Source of the DNA: Bacteroidota bacterium
GTDB taxonomy: Bacteria > Spirochaetota > Spirochaetia > JABMQR01
Assembly (NCBI GenBank): GCA_013202335.1
Contig: JABMQR010000078.1
Coordinates: 1-32,522, forward strand
Length of the DNA stretch: 32,522 nt
Direction of reading: 5' to 3'
The translations under genes were made by a program, and so were the position numbers. The notes under the pieces were generated by a model. That model did not search any database and was not told where the DNA came from. It saw only the letters and a list, made by a program, of their open reading frames with translations. Below, piece by piece: positions 8,348 through 15,303 of the stretch; positions within the stretch are counted from its first letter, which is position 1; the number at the start of each line of letters is the position of its first letter.

Positions 8348-9166
8348 CTACTTGCCCTCCTGTTCCTGGTGATATGCATTAATCAACGGCATCAGCATAA
8401 GCCCGTTTCGCATTAATTCCAGCGGGTATACTTCCTGTGGGAAGATGTTTCCCAGGTTTACGTTCGGGCCGAATCTCAGAATAAGTGCCTGTTCCTGCAT
8501 CCTCAGGGGAGCTTCCCAGATTACTTTATCCATATCGTCAATACCGGCTGTGATCTCTGAGAGTTCTTCCTCGTTGATATTGCCTTTTTCATCAAAAATA
8601 CCAACATCCATGCCGCTCGCTTTTCCCTCGATAATGATATAGTCACTTCCTGCATCAACATTCTCAACGAACTGCTGAAGAATTGTCGGTGCCTTAATAT
8701 TTTCCCGGGGATCTTTCTTGCCTACTTCTGTAGCAACGCGTAATCCCATATCTTTTGCTTCTTTGATGGAATCAAGTCTGTCACTGTCGCTCAGCGGAAG
8801 GTGACCGTCTGCTACCTCTACTACGTTGATTCCTAATTCGATAAGTTTCCGAAAATACTCAGTTCTTGTTCCCTTCCAGTTTGCAATTTCATAATGTGAT
8901 CCGCCGGCTTCAACTTCGATTCCGTATGATCGAATAAGCTCCACTTTTCTCCGCAGAATTGCTTCACTGTAGAGTGCGGCAGTTCCGGATGATATTTTCA
9001 ATATATCTATGTAGCGTCCTGCATAATCAAGGAGATCCCTGGTTTCAACAATTCCGCTTCCCATATCAATAACCATGGTCAAACCACTGGTTCTCGGTGG
9101 TTCTGTTCTTCCCGGTACCGGAAATTCATAGACTCCGTCCATTCCACGTTTCTGTATCAAATTCAT
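8348..9166 (-). CDS. ComA/phosphosulfolactate synthase family protein
   Basis: TIM-barrel protein of the family that joins phosphoenolpyruvate and sulfite to make (R)-2-phospho-3-sulfolactate, the first step of coenzyme M synthesis in methanogens and of sulfolactate synthesis in Bacillus spores. The 272 residues show family features: KRGMDGVYEFPVPGRTEPPR, LTMVIDMGSGIVETRDLLDY, IDILKISSGTAALY, GIEVEAGGSHYEIANWKGT, VVEVADGHLPLS, and a C-terminal GPNVNLGNIFPQEVYPLELM. No comBC or comDE homologue is nearby and the operon is catabolic in style, so the enzyme may run backwards, releasing phosphoenolpyruvate and sulfite, or may act on another substrate; the related plant Hsa32 has no settled reaction. 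It is preceded by a 63-base gap with a small hairpin, and TGGAGG serves as ribosome binding site. Confidence 0.85.
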   Translation of the reverse strand: MNLIQKRGMDGVYEFPVPGRTEPPRTSGLTMVIDMGSGIVETRDLLDYAGRYIDILKISSGTAALYSEAILRRKVELIRSYGIEVEAGGSHYEIANWKGTRTEYFRKLIELGINVVEVADGHLPLSDSDRLDSIKEAKDMGLRVATEVGKKDPRENIKAPTILQQFVENVDAGSDYIIIEGKASGMDVGIFDEKGNINEEELSEITAGIDDMDKVIWEAPLRMQEQALILRFGPNVNLGNIFPQEVYPLELMRNGLMLMPLINAYHQEQEGK

Positions 9167-9188
9167 AATTAGTCCTCCATATAGACTC

Positions 9189-9203
9189 TCAGCTCGTAGC
9201 TGA
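9189..9203 (-). other. Intercistronic hairpin between kinase and ComA-like genes
   Basis: TCAGCT-CGT-AGCTGA is a perfect 6-bp stem with a 3-base loop, in the only sizeable untranslated gap in the lower half of the operon. It has no T run, so it is probably not a terminator; it may protect or mark a processing site in the mRNA. Confidence 0.4.
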
Positions 9204-9229
9204 TTTTGGTTGCAATGTATTCTCGTCGT

Positions 9230-10231
9230 TTATACTAAAACGACATCCAGACACTCTTCCGGGCAGGTAAGAAATTTCCAGCAAGCCTGGATATCCGCAT
9301 ATTTCAAAAATTCCTCTGCGGCTTCCATTCGTTTTATTTGATCACTCCCGGTATCTACTGACGGAATAAATACTTTTTTATAGACATAGCTCGGGGGTGA
9401 TACTTTATCAGAGAGATTCTCATAGGCTGAATAGATAATCCCTGCTTTTTCCAGCGGATACCGCTCTGCCTCCAGCCTGTCGGATTCAATTCTCGGAAAA
9501 AGTATAACGACTTCAGGATGTTCCATTACATCCTCAGGATATTGCCAGGGTTTCAGGTCTACAGAGAGATACTGCTTCCATGGATTTCCATTAGGGGTGT
9601 AATCTATTGAAAAGGTCTCAAGAAGTGAAGGAAAATCCTCAACGAGATTCCCCATTCGGCAGTTCTGCCAGAGAGATCCTTTGTAAAACATCACTTTATC
9701 ATCTTTAATGCTGAAATGGGTAAGTTCCGTACCGAATATCTGCATCCCCTCTTTTACCGCTTTTAGAAGAACTGTACTTTTCCCTGCCCCTGAACCTCCC
9801 AGTATAAGGTAGAGTCTGTTTGTTCCGGGTTGTACAAAACTTGTTGAGTGAAAGGAGTGTATCCCTCTTTTTTCCAGTTCCAGAACAAGAATCTTAGAAA
9901 AAATACCCATATTCCCAAAAATTGAGGCTCTTTTATCACCAGAACCTTCCTCAAGGGCTTTTACCGGACCGCTAAAAACATAGGTCCCGTTCTGCTTTGA
10001 AATAGTCAGGGTTTCCTGCTGGTTATCTTCAATCTTAATCCTGACATCAATCCGTTTTCCGGTATCTGCAGTTAGCTGCACCAGTTCATAAAAATTTGAG
10101 AGCAGTGAGTGCAGTTTACCGTTTTTACCCAAAAAGTACTCATCATCTTCAAGTATCTCCGGGTAATTTGAGGTGAGCTCAATATTCATCCCCAGTAATG
10201 AAAATAGTCTGGGGTATTCTTGTTTCATCAT
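9230..10231 (-). CDS. HprK-like P-loop kinase of unknown substrate
   Basis: Cytoplasmic 333-residue protein with one clear nucleotide-binding motif, GGSGAGKST (residues 145-153), in the context YLILGGSGAGKSTVLLKAV. It is preceded by a beta-strand region containing HSFHSTSFV. This layout resembles the C-terminal kinase domain of HPr kinase/phosphorylase and the related PEP-carboxykinase-like fold. The N-terminal ~110 residues and C-terminal ~100 residues are not recognisable, and no HPr-kinase signature beyond the P-loop region is plain. It overlaps the LarA-like gene by ATGA. The operon has no other kinase, so phosphorylation of a pathway intermediate (a sugar or hydroxyacid) is a reasonable guess. 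A regulatory protein kinase role is the alternative. Confidence 0.7.
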   Translation of the reverse strand: MMKQEYPRLFSLLGMNIELTSNYPEILEDDEYFLGKNGKLHSLLSNFYELVQLTADTGKRIDVRIKIEDNQQETLTISKQNGTYVFSGPVKALEEGSGDKRASIFGNMGIFSKILVLELEKRGIHSFHSTSFVQPGTNRLYLILGGSGAGKSTVLLKAVKEGMQIFGTELTHFSIKDDKVMFYKGSLWQNCRMGNLVEDFPSLLETFSIDYTPNGNPWKQYLSVDLKPWQYPEDVMEHPEVVILFPRIESDRLEAERYPLEKAGIIYSAYENLSDKVSPPSYVYKKVFIPSVDTGSDQIKRMEAAEEFLKYADIQACWKFLTCPEECLDVVLV

Positions 10232-11481
10232 AGAAGCTCCCTTAGGCTCTCGGTGTTTATCGGCAGTACAGATGAACCATTCTGCATCACAGCAGTACGG
10301 ATCGATAAAAGATTGCCGTGTCTTTCTGCAACAGCAAAGATATCCCCAATATTTTTAAGACACCGCATACCTGCTGCTTCGACTTCACTTTCAGGCAAAT
10401 CGGAGTAGAACCAGACGGTATATGAACGTATTATGGAGAGCGCCATGTAGAGGGCCAGCCCATCCATAGTGAATGAACGCTGAAGGTTTTGGGAAATCTC
10501 CTCCAGAGTCATCGTAAAATAAGAAAACAGCTCATCCCGTATTTCCCATCCATGTGAGCACTGGGAGATAATAATCAGTGTGCCTCCGGGTTTACATGCC
10601 CGACTGGAATTAGTCAGGACTTTCATGCTCTGATAAAAAGAGCAGTCTGATGGATAGCCTCCGGCAGATGAAATCACTACATCATACTTTTCCACGATCT
10701 CGACAGAGTGATGCACAGAGACATACTTTCGGCAATCGTCCCATACCGAATCCACCTTGCCGCAGGAAGCGAACTCTATCCTGTTTTGCTCATTCAGCAC
10801 CACATTCAGAGCCCATAAATGTGCAAAACCTTTCGTTCTCTCTCTGATATCATTTAATACCGGATTATTATCAATTTTAGCGGGACCAGTTCCTGTATGC
10901 ACACTGTTTCCGTTAAAATAGAGCCGGTGATTTTGATAAATATCTTTAGATGAAGCTATACCGGGCAGAAGGCTTTTCCGTCCTCCCGAGAACCCTGCCA
11001 TTGGGTGAAAAGTAACCGCACCGGTAACGATAACCCGGTCTGCATTTACTGCATCCTGGTTGAATTCGGCTGTCCCTGAACCTGCAAGAAACTTTTCTGC
11101 ATCATGATTAACCACTCGTACATCAGTGGGAAGTTCACCGCCGCAAATTGTCTGAATTTCTGCAGAGTTTGCAGGTCTGTGAAGTCCCAGCGCAATAATC
11201 AGAGTAATGGATCCGGCTTTAAGTCTCTGCAGCTCTTTCAGCAGCATGGGTACATATATGTCACTTCCGGTAGGTCGGGTATGGTCAGAGACAACAATTG
11301 CCACTGAGCATCCCGGTTCAATAAAGGCTGAAAGGGGGACGGAGGCGTGCAGCAGCGCTGCCTGCACAATCAAATCCGGGGCATCTGCTGATGGGTTTGT
11401 GTAACTGAGATAATCAACATGTGTAACCTTACCGAGATCCAAAGGAACCCGGGTCCAACCGTAGTTGAGTTTGTCCGTCAC
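10228..11481 (-). CDS. LarA-family nickel-pincer-dependent racemase/epimerase
   Basis: Predicted to invert a 2-hydroxyacid stereocentre by hydride abstraction with the nickel-pincer nucleotide cofactor. Length is 417 residues, as in the family (DUF2088 plus C-terminal domain). The residues that hold the cofactor and act as bases in lactate racemase are all present: H101 in GLHRP, H159 in TFHPMAGFSGG, K169 in GGRKSLLPGI (the covalent lysine) and H185 in QNHRLYF. The gene starts with GTG, and GTGA overlaps the preceding stop. The cofactor-making genes larB, larC and larE are not in the window, so they must lie elsewhere if the enzyme is active. Characterised homologues act on lactate, malate, gluconate and other hydroxyacids; sulfolactate would fit the ComA-like neighbour but is unproven. 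Confidence 0.9.
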   Translation of the reverse strand: MTDKLNYGWTRVPLDLGKVTHVDYLSYTNPSADAPDLIVQAALLHASVPLSAFIEPGCSVAIVVSDHTRPTGSDIYVPMLLKELQRLKAGSITLIIALGLHRPANSAEIQTICGGELPTDVRVVNHDAEKFLAGSGTAEFNQDAVNADRVIVTGAVTFHPMAGFSGGRKSLLPGIASSKDIYQNHRLYFNGNSVHTGTGPAKIDNNPVLNDIRERTKGFAHLWALNVVLNEQNRIEFASCGKVDSVWDDCRKYVSVHHSVEIVEKYDVVISSAGGYPSDCSFYQSMKVLTNSSRACKPGGTLIIISQCSHGWEIRDELFSYFTMTLEEISQNLQRSFTMDGLALYMALSIIRSYTVWFYSDLPESEVEAAGMRCLKNIGDIFAVAERHGNLLSIRTAVMQNGSSVLPINTESLRELL

Positions 11482-12398
11482 TTCCCCGCTTCTCCTTCAC
11501 TGTTATTAAAATCCGGCCAATTCTGAAAAGGGCTCATTTTCCACCCTTCATGCATTCTTTTGAAAAATTCATCAACATTGGTTATATAGTCCGGCATGGT
11601 CACCTGATTCCCACCATTTGAGAGGTTGATCATGCCTTTTTCAAGACTTCCCGCTTCAGCTTCAATGGTACATTTCTTATCGTGAAACAGTTCTCTTTCT
11701 CCAAGGTAAAGAGCAGGCAGCATTGCCCAGAGAAAAGCTGCTGCTTTTCCATGCAGCTCTCTGCATCTGCCGGAAAGCAGATACTCTTTTACGAGATAGT
11801 AGAGTCGAATATTATATTCCCTGATTGTAAAGAGATCATCGATTGAAAGTGATGCCAGGGCTCCAATATGCATATTCATAAGAACCAGGTTTTGCGCCTC
11901 ATTCAGTACATGTTCAGAAGCAAGCGGGTCTTGAGAAAGGGTTGTATCCCCCTCAAGGTCCCAACCGGGAATCTGAAGCGGATAGAGCAGTCCGCCACAG
12001 CAGATAATCTGCCTGCAGTGTGCATAAAAATCTTTATCCAATAGTGAGGCGCCGTAGATATTTCCGAGCGGCCCGGTAGAGAGAATTATCAATCCGCTCC
12101 CCCCGCCATCAGCTGATTCAGCTGCACTTTTTGCCAGAAATTCTGCTGCCGCAGTTTGATATTCACCAGATTTATTATGCCCCTTAATAATTGGGATATC
12201 TGATCGGTTATTTATTCTGAGGAGCCAGGAAACGGCGTCCAGTGTTTTGTCAATTGATTCATTTCCCCTGGTTACAGTAACTGCTTTGACATCAACATCT
12301 TTCCGTCCAAGGAGATACAGAAGCGCAAGCCCGCTATCCACTGGTGCACCGGGAAGGCCGAATGTCATGTCAGTATCAAAAATTACAGATTGACTCAT
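11478..12398 (-). CDS. Nucleoside-hydrolase-like protein C, calcium site lost (probable pseudoenzyme)
   Basis: Third of three nucleoside-hydrolase-fold paralogues in the operon (306 residues). The N-terminal signature is altered. Where Crithidia IUNH has D8, D10, D14 and D15, this protein has D8 and D10, a six-residue insertion, then D21-S22, so the calcium ligand D15 is Ser. The position of IUNH N168, Asn in A and B, is Thr here (DTTLSQDPLA, about T153). The position of calcium ligand D242, in YLWDLLPA of A and B, is Ala (FLWAMLPA, A225). Three active-site changes in an otherwise intact, full-length protein argue for a retained non-catalytic partner or sensor rather than decay. It is coupled by ATGA to B and by GTGA to the LarA-like gene. 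No signal peptide. Confidence 0.8.
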   Translation of the reverse strand: MSQSVIFDTDMTFGLPGAPVDSGLALLYLLGRKDVDVKAVTVTRGNESIDKTLDAVSWLLRINNRSDIPIIKGHNKSGEYQTAAAEFLAKSAAESADGGGSGLIILSTGPLGNIYGASLLDKDFYAHCRQIICCGGLLYPLQIPGWDLEGDTTLSQDPLASEHVLNEAQNLVLMNMHIGALASLSIDDLFTIREYNIRLYYLVKEYLLSGRCRELHGKAAAFLWAMLPALYLGERELFHDKKCTIEAEAGSLEKGMINLSNGGNQVTMPDYITNVDEFFKRMHEGWKMSPFQNWPDFNNSEGEAGK

Positions 12399-13312
12399 TT
12401 ACTGCCCTCCCCGCTCTTTTCTTTTATCCATTCATCGTACCAGGGCCCATCCTGATTCATGGTTACCTTTCCCCATGCCTCATACATAATCCGGTAGCAT
12501 CTATCTATATCAACAATATAATCAGGCATGATTACTTCAGCTCCGCTGCTCCCTTCTCTCAGGTATCCCTGTTCAATCTCTTCCGGGCTGGAATCAATTT
12601 GAACCGTTTTTGCATGAAAAAGATCGGGATAGGAGATATATACTGCCGGCAGGAGATCCCAAAGATAATCCTGAGCATCCTCCAGGTGTTCTGCACTTGC
12701 CAGAAGCAGCTCTTTCATGATGAAAAACTGTCTGCGGTCATGCAGAGCTATGGGATCAAGTTCTTTCTGTCCAAAAGGGACAGCAAAACAGATATGTGCA
12801 TTCATAATTACTACCGGGCAGTCAGCTCTGAATACCTGCCAGGAGGCCTCTCCGTCTCCGGAAAAATTCACTTCACCTACATGCGCCCAGCCCTTATAGG
12901 GAAGCCGGTGCAGATAACCGCCCATCGTTAGTATCTGTTTCAGGTTTCCGAAAAATCCCGCATCCTCAGCATTCGCCGCCTTAAGGTTTGCCAGCGTTCC
13001 AATAGCAACAAGGTTAATTTCTCCCGGATGCTCTGCAGCTTTTTCTGCAAGAAACCGGGAGGCCTCGGTTGCTCCGCCGGCATAGTCAGAAGCCCCTCTC
13101 AAAACAGGGATATCAGTTCTTCCCAACTGTTCCATCAGCCAGAGTGTTGCCGGATAGACATCATCAATGGTGCTGTTGCCGAACGTTGCGGTAATTCCGA
13201 GAATCTCGATATCATCTCTGCCGAGCAGATAGATTATCGTCTGTCCATCATCAATAGGTTTGCCGGAGACTCCGAATGTATTGTCACAGTCGATAATAAC
13301 TTTGTGTCTCAA
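12395..13312 (-). CDS. Nucleoside-hydrolase-like protein B
   Basis: Nucleoside hydrolase fold (IUNH family), which classically cleaves the N-glycosidic bond of ribonucleosides to ribose and base with a calcium-activated water. At 305 residues it keeps all the expected acidic ligands: D8 and D10 in IIDCDNTFG, D21-D22 in PIDDGQT, N149 in GEVNFSGD and D219 in YLWDLLPAVYISYP. The usual compact DxDPGxDD is stretched by six residues in all three paralogues of this operon, so the substrate is probably not an ordinary nucleoside. It begins with TTG; TTGA overlaps the ankyrin stop codon, which ties its translation to that gene. An active glycosidase is likely. Confidence 0.83.
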   Translation of the reverse strand: MRHKVIIDCDNTFGVSGKPIDDGQTIIYLLGRDDIEILGITATFGNSTIDDVYPATLWLMEQLGRTDIPVLRGASDYAGGATEASRFLAEKAAEHPGEINLVAIGTLANLKAANAEDAGFFGNLKQILTMGGYLHRLPYKGWAHVGEVNFSGDGEASWQVFRADCPVVIMNAHICFAVPFGQKELDPIALHDRRQFFIMKELLLASAEHLEDAQDYLWDLLPAVYISYPDLFHAKTVQIDSSPEEIEQGYLREGSSGAEVIMPDYIVDIDRCYRIMYEAWGKVTMNQDGPWYDEWIKEKSGEGSK

Positions 13313-14067
13313 CTTTGCAGCTCTTCCTTTGTTCCCCAGATTTCCTGAGGAGTTTTCCCATCAATATTCAGTATTGAATCATCCGCGCCAGCAGAAATAA
13401 GCAGGTCATATATTTCTTTGTTTGCGTACGCTGCAGCTTTATGGAGGGGTGTGCCTTCAAATCTGGTCGTACTAAATGAAAAAGCAAGCTGATTTACATC
13501 GGCCCCATGTTCCAGAAATATCTTTACGGATTTTACATATCCTCTTTCAACTGCATCATGAAGCAGACTCTGTCCACAGATTCCTACGGAATTCAGCGCT
13601 ACCTGATTTACCTCAAGAAGTTCCAGAACAGCAGCAAATCGCTCATCTCCGGTCAACTTTTCAATCCCTTCCCCGGCAGAATCAATAGTGCGCACATTTC
13701 TTGAACCTTTTAAGATTTCAAGAATGATATCAACATACTCTCTTCGCACAGCATCATGCAGCGCAGTCCAGCCTTTACCTTCAGCCAGATCCAGATCTAC
13801 GCCGTAATTAAACAGCAGCTGGATACAATCAAGATGGTTTAACCATGCTGCGAAATGCAGCGGCGTTGTAGCATTATTATCGCGTGCATTTGGGTCAGCC
13901 CCGGACATAAGCAGCAGAGAAACCGCCTCGGTCCAGCCTGATGCACAGGCCAGATGTAAGGCTGTTTTTCCTGACTCATCTTTCTGATCAGGATCCATTC
14001 CTTCAGCAAGAGCCGCGAATAATTCACTGTTTTGGGCAGCAGCCAGTTCAGGCAGGGTGAAATCCAA
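13309..14067 (-). CDS. Ankyrin repeat protein
   Basis: The 252-residue protein consists almost wholly of ankyrin repeats, about six, with typical TALHLA / TPLHFA / TALHDA / SLLHDA / TPLHKA cores and GAD-x-N turns. There is no signal peptide or membrane helix, so it is cytoplasmic. Ankyrin repeats bind other proteins; its place between nucleoside-hydrolase-like genes A and B suggests that it binds or organises one of the operon's enzymes, but there is no direct evidence. The start is TTG at 14067, four bases after GGAGGGG; an ATG just upstream is in another frame. Structural genes for sugar pathways seldom carry such a protein. Confidence 0.88.
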   Translation of the reverse strand: MDFTLPELAAAQNSELFAALAEGMDPDQKDESGKTALHLACASGWTEAVSLLLMSGADPNARDNNATTPLHFAAWLNHLDCIQLLFNYGVDLDLAEGKGWTALHDAVRREYVDIILEILKGSRNVRTIDSAGEGIEKLTGDERFAAVLELLEVNQVALNSVGICGQSLLHDAVERGYVKSVKIFLEHGADVNQLAFSFSTTRFEGTPLHKAAAYANKEIYDLLISAGADDSILNIDGKTPQEIWGTKEELQS

Positions 14068-14129
14068 CTAACCCCTCCATCTTCTTATCATCATATCGGT
14101 TATAAAGCTCGTTATAAATCAATATAAGC

Positions 14130-15104
14130 CTATTCCCAACCATGAGATTCTCGCTCCCACTCTTTACGCCATCCACTTTCCATGATGTCCATAAAACGTT
14201 TCTGATCCAGAATATTATCTGGCATTATTATGGTCACTACCCCATCTAAATTACCTAATTTCTCTTCCTCGGCGGAAACAGGCTGCAGCATTCCACATTG
14301 AAGGCTTTTAACTGTTGGGCAAATAAGTATTTGCTTCAAGTCAAACAGTTCAGGATAGGAGATATAGACAGCAGGCAGCAGATCCCAGAGATAGAATGCA
14401 TCTCCGGAAAAGTGATTAGAGAACTTAGTGTGCCAGTCCCGAACAATCTTTTGACGTTCTTCCGGCCAGTAAGCTATTCGGTTCATATCCTGAATTTTGA
14501 ATGGTGCCTGAAGGCAAATATGTCCATTAAAAACAACAACTGGACACTCAGCTTTCAGCATACTGTATGCGGCTTCCGGGTTGCAGGAAAGGTTCAATTC
14601 CCGACAGTTTATCTCTCCAATATAGAGATCCTCAGTATATCCGCCCATTAACACTATCTCTTTTGTTTTCTGATAAAAATCATTGTCTAGTTTCCATGCA
14701 TCGTAAAGATTCCCGGCAGGTCCCAAAGCTAATATTGAAATCTCACCAGGATATTTATTTACCTGCTCAACTAAAAATCGTGCAGCATCCGAAGGAAATT
14801 CCTGCGTATCAAGTTCATTCTCATATCTATTCCCGGCGCGGATTTCCAGAATCAGCTGAGGGTTCTGTCCGGCAAAGGATTCACCACTAAATCTGGGGAT
14901 ATCTGTTCGCCCTATATCTTTGAGTACCTGCTCTGTATAGTGCACAACATCTCGAAGTGATCCGTTTCCGAAAGTATTTGTTATTCCAAGAATATCAATA
15001 TCATCCCTGCCAAGAAGGTAGAGGAGAACCAGTCCGTCATCAACTTCCCAGTCTGGAAGCCCCATTGTATTATCACAGTCTATTATCACTCTCTTTTTAT
15101 TCAT
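14130..15104 (-). CDS. Nucleoside-hydrolase-like protein A (first gene of the operon)
   Basis: IUNH-fold N-glycosidase homologue with the catalytic calcium site intact: IIDCDNTMG supplies the first two Asp, EVDDGLV the second pair, ELNLSCNPEAA the conserved Asn, and YLWDLLPAVYISYP the C-terminal Asp. Compared with IUNH there is a six-residue insertion within the N-terminal motif, shared with B and C. The frame also has a TTG at 15110, but that abuts the ribosome binding site; the ATG at 15104 sits 6 bases after AGAAGGG and is preferred (324 residues). The transcript leader is very short because the promoter -10 box is at 15129-15134. The gene opens the 12-gene operon. Substrate unknown. Confidence 0.86.
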   Translation of the reverse strand: MNKKRVIIDCDNTMGLPDWEVDDGLVLLYLLGRDDIDILGITNTFGNGSLRDVVHYTEQVLKDIGRTDIPRFSGESFAGQNPQLILEIRAGNRYENELDTQEFPSDAARFLVEQVNKYPGEISILALGPAGNLYDAWKLDNDFYQKTKEIVLMGGYTEDLYIGEINCRELNLSCNPEAAYSMLKAECPVVVFNGHICLQAPFKIQDMNRIAYWPEERQKIVRDWHTKFSNHFSGDAFYLWDLLPAVYISYPELFDLKQILICPTVKSLQCGMLQPVSAEEEKLGNLDGVVTIIMPDNILDQKRFMDIMESGWRKEWERESHGWE

Positions 15105-15128
15105 TTCCAACCCTTCTTTTTGTCATAT

Positions 15129-15157
15129 ATTATATAGTCGACTTTATACTATGTCAA
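15129..15157 (-). promoter_or_regulatory. Sigma70-type promoter with AGTCGACT operator, ahead of the 12-gene operon
   Basis: On the minus strand TTGACA (15152-15157), a 17-base spacer and TATAAT (15129-15134) form a consensus promoter. The spacer contains the palindrome AGTCGACT (15136-15143), where a bound repressor would block RNA polymerase. Nearly the same arrangement recurs at 25029-25058 and, in variant form, at 23415-23453. Binding by one or both GntR regulators of this window is inferred. Confidence 0.85.
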
Positions 15158-15269
15158 ACTTTTTTCACTGAATCACAGCGGAATCACAGCTTTTCGTTAA
15201 GCCGATACCTATTCAAATTACCCGTAATAATCAAATATAGACACTCCTTATCATTTATATGTATAATTC

Positions 15270-15284
15270 AGTCAACTATATAAT
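15270..15284 (+). promoter_or_regulatory. Operator variant and -10 box ahead of the second GntR gene
   Basis: AGTCAACT (15270-15277), one base different from the operator of the other promoters, runs straight into TATAAT (15279-15284), 20 bases before the GntR start codon. There is no convincing -35 box. The position suggests that the regulator represses its own weak promoter. Confidence 0.6.
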
Positions 15285-15303
15285 AAGAAATAGGAAATAA
15301 TGC

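Noticed and set aside
9167..9229. Possible internal promoter ahead of the ComA-like gene
   Set aside because: The gap has a hairpin but no convincing -35/-10 pair and no AGTCGACT box, so the gene is treated as part of the long operon.
12344..12931. 195-codon plus-strand open frame opposite nucleoside-hydrolase-like B and C
   Set aside because: Antisense to two coupled real genes; its composition looks like a shadow translation and matches nothing known.
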